Positions 39,953 through 41,088 of a stretch of DNA of 41,088 bases are shown one piece after another. Each line of letters begins with the position of its first letter. Position 1 is the stretch's first letter. Under the pieces are notes generated by a model. The model was not told the DNA's origin and did no database searches. It was given only the letters and a program-made list of their open reading frames with translations. Origin of the DNA: Oscillospiraceae bacterium (GTDB lineage: Bacteria; Bacillota_A; Clostridia; Oscillospirales; CAG-272). The stretch lies in the NCBI GenBank assembly GCA_015063335.1, contig SVUH01000013.1, positions 1 to 41,088 on the forward strand, given 5' to 3'. A program made the position numbers and the translations under genes.

Positions 39953-41083
39953 TTATTCAGCGTCAGCCACTGCTTCTTCTGCAACAGCTTCCTCGGGCAT
40001 AGCCTCTGCTTCTGCCTGCGCCTCGTCGAGAAGTGCGCGGATAGAAAGGCTAACCTTGTGGTTCTCCTCGTCGATAGCGGTGATCTTTGCATCAACTACC
40101 TGACCAAGCTCGAGAACGTCAGCGGGCTTGCCGATCTTCTCCTGAGCGATCTGGGAAATGTGGATAAGTCCGTCAACGCCGTCAACGATCTCTGCAAATG
40201 CACCGAAGGGCATCATGTTTACGATCTTAACGGAAGCAACGTCACCTACTGCGTACTTGGACGTGAAGATGTACCAAGGATTGTCGCAATCCTTCTTGTA
40301 TCCGAGAGAGATGCGCTTCTTCTCAGCGTCAAAGCTCTTAACGAATACCTCGATAACCTGACCAACCTCAAGAACACTTGCGGGGCTGGAGATAGGCTTC
40401 CAGGAAAGCTCAGTCTTATGTATCATTCCGTCAACGCCGCCGAGATCTACGAACGCGCCGTAAGCGGTCATGCTCTTAACAGCACCGGTAAATACCTTGC
40501 CCTCTTCCATAGCAGCCCAGAAAGCAGCCTCCTGAGCGCGTCTTTCCTCTCTCTGAACGAGGCGGATAGAGCCGATAGCCTTTTTACCCTTGATCTCGAT
40601 GACCTTAAGGCTTACCTCAGTACCCTTAAGAGCATCAAGGCTCTCGTCCTTCGGTACGCCGGTCTGGGATGCGGGAACAAATACGCGGTTAGCGTCAACA
40701 ACGACGGAAACGCCGCCCTTGACTACTTCAACTACCTTACCGGTAAGAACGTCGCCGTTCTCAGCCGCAGCGGCGATCTTCTGCCAGTTACGGTCAGAAT
40801 CAACGCGCTTCTTGGAAAGCTCTGCAAAGCCCTCGATATCGCTTACGCGGATAACGAACGCTTCGATCTGGTCGCCGGGCTTGTAAGCTTCGGTGAGCTT
40901 AACGCTTGCGTCGTCCGTGATCTGCTCAGCCTTGATAAGGCCGGTAACCTGTGCGCCGAGGTCGAGATAAAGCTCTGCATCGGTAACAGACGTTACGGTT
41001 CCGGTTACGGTGTCTCCTGTATTTAAAGTTTTGATTTCTGTCGCATCAAACAGTTCTGCAAAATTTTCATTCATTTCGCTCAT
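39953..41083 (-). CDS. S1-domain RNA-binding protein (RpsA/YpfD-like)
   Basis: 376 residues, complete at the window edge: the ATG at 41083 is preceded by only 5 bases, so its RBS is outside. Four S1 repeats of ~70 residues are visible: GDTVTGTVTSVTDAELYLDL (~23-42), GDVLTGKVVEVVKGGVSVVV, GKVFTGAVKSMTAYGAFVDL and GDVASVKIVNMMPFGAFAEI. The C-terminal ~25 residues are Glu/Ala-rich. Firmicutes S1 homologues of this size are thought to bind mRNA or the ribosome; they are not always equivalent to E. coli S1. A 322-codon open frame on the other strand is only its shadow. Confidence 0.9.
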   Translation of the reverse strand: MSEMNENFAELFDATEIKTLNTGDTVTGTVTSVTDAELYLDLGAQVTGLIKAEQITDDASVKLTEAYKPGDQIEAFVIRVSDIEGFAELSKKRVDSDRNWQKIAAAAENGDVLTGKVVEVVKGGVSVVVDANRVFVPASQTGVPKDESLDALKGTEVSLKVIEIKGKKAIGSIRLVQREERRAQEAAFWAAMEEGKVFTGAVKSMTAYGAFVDLGGVDGMIHKTELSWKPISSPASVLEVGQVIEVFVKSFDAEKKRISLGYKKDCDNPWYIFTSKYAVGDVASVKIVNMMPFGAFAEIVDGVDGLIHISQIAQEKIGKPADVLELGQVVDAKITAIDEENHKVSLSIRALLDEAQAEAEAMPEEAVAEEAVADAE

Positions 41084-41088
41084 GGTTT

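Noticed and set aside
40058..41026. A 322-codon open frame on the plus strand
   Set aside because: It is antisense to the S1-domain gene, which has clear repeats; the frame is a by-product of codon bias.

Overview
The window looks like a chromosomal segment of an uncultured low-to-mid GC Firmicute, most likely a gut Clostridia lineage. The evidence is strong Shine-Dalgarno sites, near-consensus TTGACA/TATAAT promoters with 17-base spacers, a Firmicutes fatty-acid-kinase system (FakA/FakB with a MarR regulator), a YwlG/TIGR01440 protein, an S1-domain protein of YpfD type and a BspA-like leucine-rich lipoprotein. This placement is inferred from gene content; no rRNA or marker phylogeny is available here.

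Layout from left to right. (1) 1-1316 is the right end of an integrated element. It holds a partial helix-turn-helix/DUF3990 gene with a consensus promoter inside a possible operator, a promoter-to-hairpin stretch without a gene, and a 58-base 3' fragment of tRNA-Ser(UGA) that looks like an attachment site. (2) 1394-6536 carries an orphan barstar gene and the operon marR - acyl-CoA/ACP synthetase - fakB - fakA, transcribed leftward, for handling exogenous fatty acids. (3) 6769-14581 is mostly housekeeping: a BspA-like lipoprotein, recG, a PlsC-like acyltransferase, a Mn2+ riboswitch with mntP, an alpha/beta hydrolase, an unknown lipoprotein and a flavin reductase. (4) 14659-38397 is one leftward 21-gene surface polysaccharide operon with a single consensus promoter at 38446-38474. 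(5) 38475-39149 is a gene-poor stretch with hairpin repeats, duplicated terminators and tRNA-Ser(GCU). (6) 39277-41083 encodes a YwlG family protein and an S1-domain protein.

In the polysaccharide operon the promoter-proximal genes are a DegT aminotransferase and the initiating phosphoglycosyl transferase. Glycosyltransferases, a Wzx-type flippase and a Wzy-type polymerase follow. The promoter-distal half makes precursors: a MenD-like ThDP enzyme with an SDR (unknown product), a pyruvyl transferase, CapE-CapF-CapG for UDP-L-FucNAc, and a galacturonokinase-like kinase, nucleotidyltransferase and uronate epimerase that together suggest UDP-galacturonate supply. Most genes overlap or are separated by a few bases, so translational coupling is likely.

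The most striking observation is an 11-base G tract (C11 on the + strand, 24324-24334) near the 5' end of a glycosyltransferase-like gene. As sequenced the gene is out of frame; one extra G (12) would join an upstream ATG to the conserved domain and give a 321-residue protein. This looks like a slipped-strand phase-variation switch, although a sequencing or assembly error must be excluded. Other notable points are the MenD-like/SDR pair in a capsule-type operon, the tRNA-Ser(UGA) attachment remnant next to a DUF3990 gene, and a 73-base palindrome covering the 3' end of tRNA-Ser(GCU).
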